From NCBI GenBank assembly GCA_964393185.1, contig CAYMSO010000003.1, positions 1 to 64,000 on the forward strand: a stretch of 64,000 bases of DNA. The letters are read 5' to 3'. The notes beneath the pieces were generated by a model, which worked only from the letters and a program-made list of their open reading frames with translations, ran no database searches and was not told where the DNA came from. The position numbers were made by a program, and so were the translations under genes. Below, piece by piece: positions 62,936 through 64,000 of the stretch. The DNA comes from CAYMSO01 sp964393185. Lineage in GTDB: Bacteria; Patescibacteriota; Dojkabacteria; J137. Within the stretch, counting starts at the first letter, position 1. The number at the start of each line of letters is the position of its first letter.

Positions 62936-63391
62936 CTAATTAATATTGTTGAATTCTTCTATATTATATTCATAAATTTTCTCCAAGCAAGTCACTTCTA
63001 CTATTTTTTCTTCAAGTGATTCTCCAATATTGGGATTTAACAATACAACAATTTTTAAATATTTACATTCTCTTGTAGGGATTAATTCATTGCCAATGGT
63101 TTCTGTCAAGTTTGAAGATATGAATTCTTCAGTTAGAAATTTCGTAATAGGGGTTATCTCCTTCGAAGATTCTTTATCTACAAGAACGAAGCCACCTTTC
63201 TCGCTTACTAGAATTCTAACTTTGTCGGTATCAAAGTAATATGTTAATTTTTCATCCAAAAGTAATTCCGAAGAATTAATGTACTCAGGCTCGAAACTAA
63301 TTTGTTTTTTTTCACTGCTATTCGTCAACGTGGCCACCAAAAGCACAACTGCCGTAGCCAATAGTAGAATATTAAAGTAAATTAATTTCAT
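62936..63391 (-). CDS. Small membrane-anchored hypothetical protein
   Basis: A 151-residue protein with one N-terminal membrane helix (FNILLLATAVVLLVATL) and an extracellular domain of about 120 residues with several beta strands. It overlaps the upstream gene by 4 bp (ATGA) and ends 6 bp before the giant surface protein. No family recognised; it could be a minor pilin-like or accessory component. Confidence 0.55.
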   Translation of the reverse strand: MKLIYFNILLLATAVVLLVATLTNSSEKKQISFEPEYINSSELLLDEKLTYYFDTDKVRILVSEKGGFVLVDKESSKEITPITKFLTEEFISSNLTETIGNELIPTRECKYLKIVVLLNPNIGESLEEKIVEVTCLEKIYEYNIEEFNNIN

Positions 63392-63882
63392 TCAGTAACC
63401 ATTCTAAATAATCTTAAAGATTTAACAAAAGTTGTATTAATTTCTGCAGAAAAAAGATATCTAGAAAATTCAATAAAAATTTGTTTATTATCCGGATTAT
63501 ATTCATTTAACGAATCCCATCCAACTACAGTACTGGTTGGGTCTTCTGTAGATCTTGGATTGTATTGTGTAACAATAATACCATCCTTATTAAACTTGTT
63601 TGTCATATTTATAGGTATAGTTGCTAAGCCATCTTTACTATAGGCTAGAAAAGTAGGATTCGAGCTATTGGTATAAAGATCTAAAGATAATGTCTCTCCA
63701 ACCTGGGCAGAGTATGTTGTAGTAAACTCGATTTCTGCAATTGATTCTAGTTGTGGAGTAAGTGGAAAGTTAAAGTCTGAATCTATGCTAGTTGCTTCTT
63801 TTCTTATAACGAAAGAGTTTATCGCAAGTAGCAAGCTTACAGAGAAAACTAGAGTTGTAAGAATAGTTAAGTAAATTTTCAT
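63388..63882 (-). CDS. Small membrane-anchored hypothetical protein
   Basis: A 164-residue protein with one N-terminal membrane helix ([21 protein letters not shown]) and an extracellular beta-rich domain. The start overlaps the rnhB stop (ATGA) and the end overlaps the next start (ATGA), so rnhB, this gene and the following one are translationally coupled. The layout (short N-terminal tail, one helix, small beta domain) suits a minor pilin or pseudopilin but no prepilin site is seen. Confidence 0.55.
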   Translation of the reverse strand: MKIYLTILTTLVFSVSLLLAINSFVIRKEATSIDSDFNFPLTPQLESIAEIEFTTTYSAQVGETLSLDLYTNSSNPTFLAYSKDGLATIPINMTNKFNKDGIIVTQYNPRSTEDPTSTVVGWDSLNEYNPDNKQIFIEFSRYLFSAEINTTFVKSLRLFRMVTE

Positions 63883-64000
63883 AATAGTTTTTTTATTGGA
63901 ATATAACTTCTTCTATGTATCTGTGATACTCCAAATTTGCTTAGTGCTTCTCTATGCTTTTTCGTTCCGTAGCCTTTATGTGTTCCAAATCCATATTCTG
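63879..64000 (-). CDS. rnhB: Ribonuclease HII, C-terminal fragment (5' end outside window)
   Basis: The last 39 codons of a minus-strand frame read [20 protein letters not shown] and end [13 protein letters not shown], matching the C-terminus of RNase HII (family: HKGYGTxxHxxAL...IHRxSF). The enzyme removes RNA from RNA-DNA hybrids and single ribonucleotides from DNA. Its TGA stop overlaps the ATG of the next gene. The catalytic part is beyond the edge. Confidence 0.85.
   Translation of the reverse strand, partial: EYGFGTHKGYGTKKHREALSKFGVSQIHRRSYIPIKKLL

Overview
This window looks like a low-GC (by eye about one third G+C) chromosome segment from a Candidate Phyla Radiation (Patescibacteria) bacterium. 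The evidence is compact operons, GTG/TTG starts, near-leaderless promoters, many CPR-style membrane-anchored beta-sandwich proteins (DUF4012, GtrA, cohesin/dockerin, PEGA), a CPR-type UMP kinase and no biosynthetic operons. TGA is used as a stop, so this is not a code-25 lineage. Dojkabacteria, Katanobacteria or Microgenomates are possible, but the sequence alone does not decide. No tRNA, rRNA, CRISPR array, IS element or prophage was seen.

Layout. 1-3.6 kb (minus strand) is a tryptophan-responsive operon. A TrpR repressor lies behind a trp-operator-like site, followed by a Trp-rich leader peptide and an attenuator. Then come a DUF3182 ATP-grasp-like protein, an aspartoacylase-like hydrolase and a TrpRS carrying an N-terminal YbaK-like domain. 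3.7-4.7 kb is a Fic protein. 4.8-11.4 kb is a complete F-type ATP synthase operon with a delta subunit reduced to its C-terminal half and a c subunit with a Fusobacterium-type two-carboxylate Na+ site. 11.5-15.4 kb holds a PEGA protein and an SDR-DUF4012 fusion. 15.4-28 kb carries housekeeping genes (GreA, Mur ligase, GatB, an ABC-2 exporter, RecA, a HTH regulator, a permuted M23 peptidase, SufS). 28-39 kb is a cell-surface region with a dockerin-cohesin gene pair and a cluster resembling WxL/DUF916 systems.

39-53.8 kb is dominated by deoxynucleotide synthesis. NrdA and NrdB form a class I ribonucleotide reductase whose beta subunit has the class Ic signature (Phe for the radical Tyr, Glu as first ligand). 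A B12-dependent class II reductase (NrdJ) is divergent from a predicted cobalamin salvage cluster: a transcobalamin-like DUF4430 protein, a DUF6580 membrane protein and a cob(I)alamin adenosyltransferase. Both reductase promoters carry paired NrdR-like boxes spaced 31-32 bp apart. Between them are DUF4012, a glycosyltransferase, UMP kinase and small membrane proteins. 54.5-64 kb has an RpiB-Nudix fusion, DnaG, bL34, membrane-anchored proteins, a 1384-residue secreted protein with SBBP-like repeats, and the end of rnhB.

The strongest leads are the complete trp regulatory cassette and the NrdJ/B12 module with its predicted NrdR boxes.
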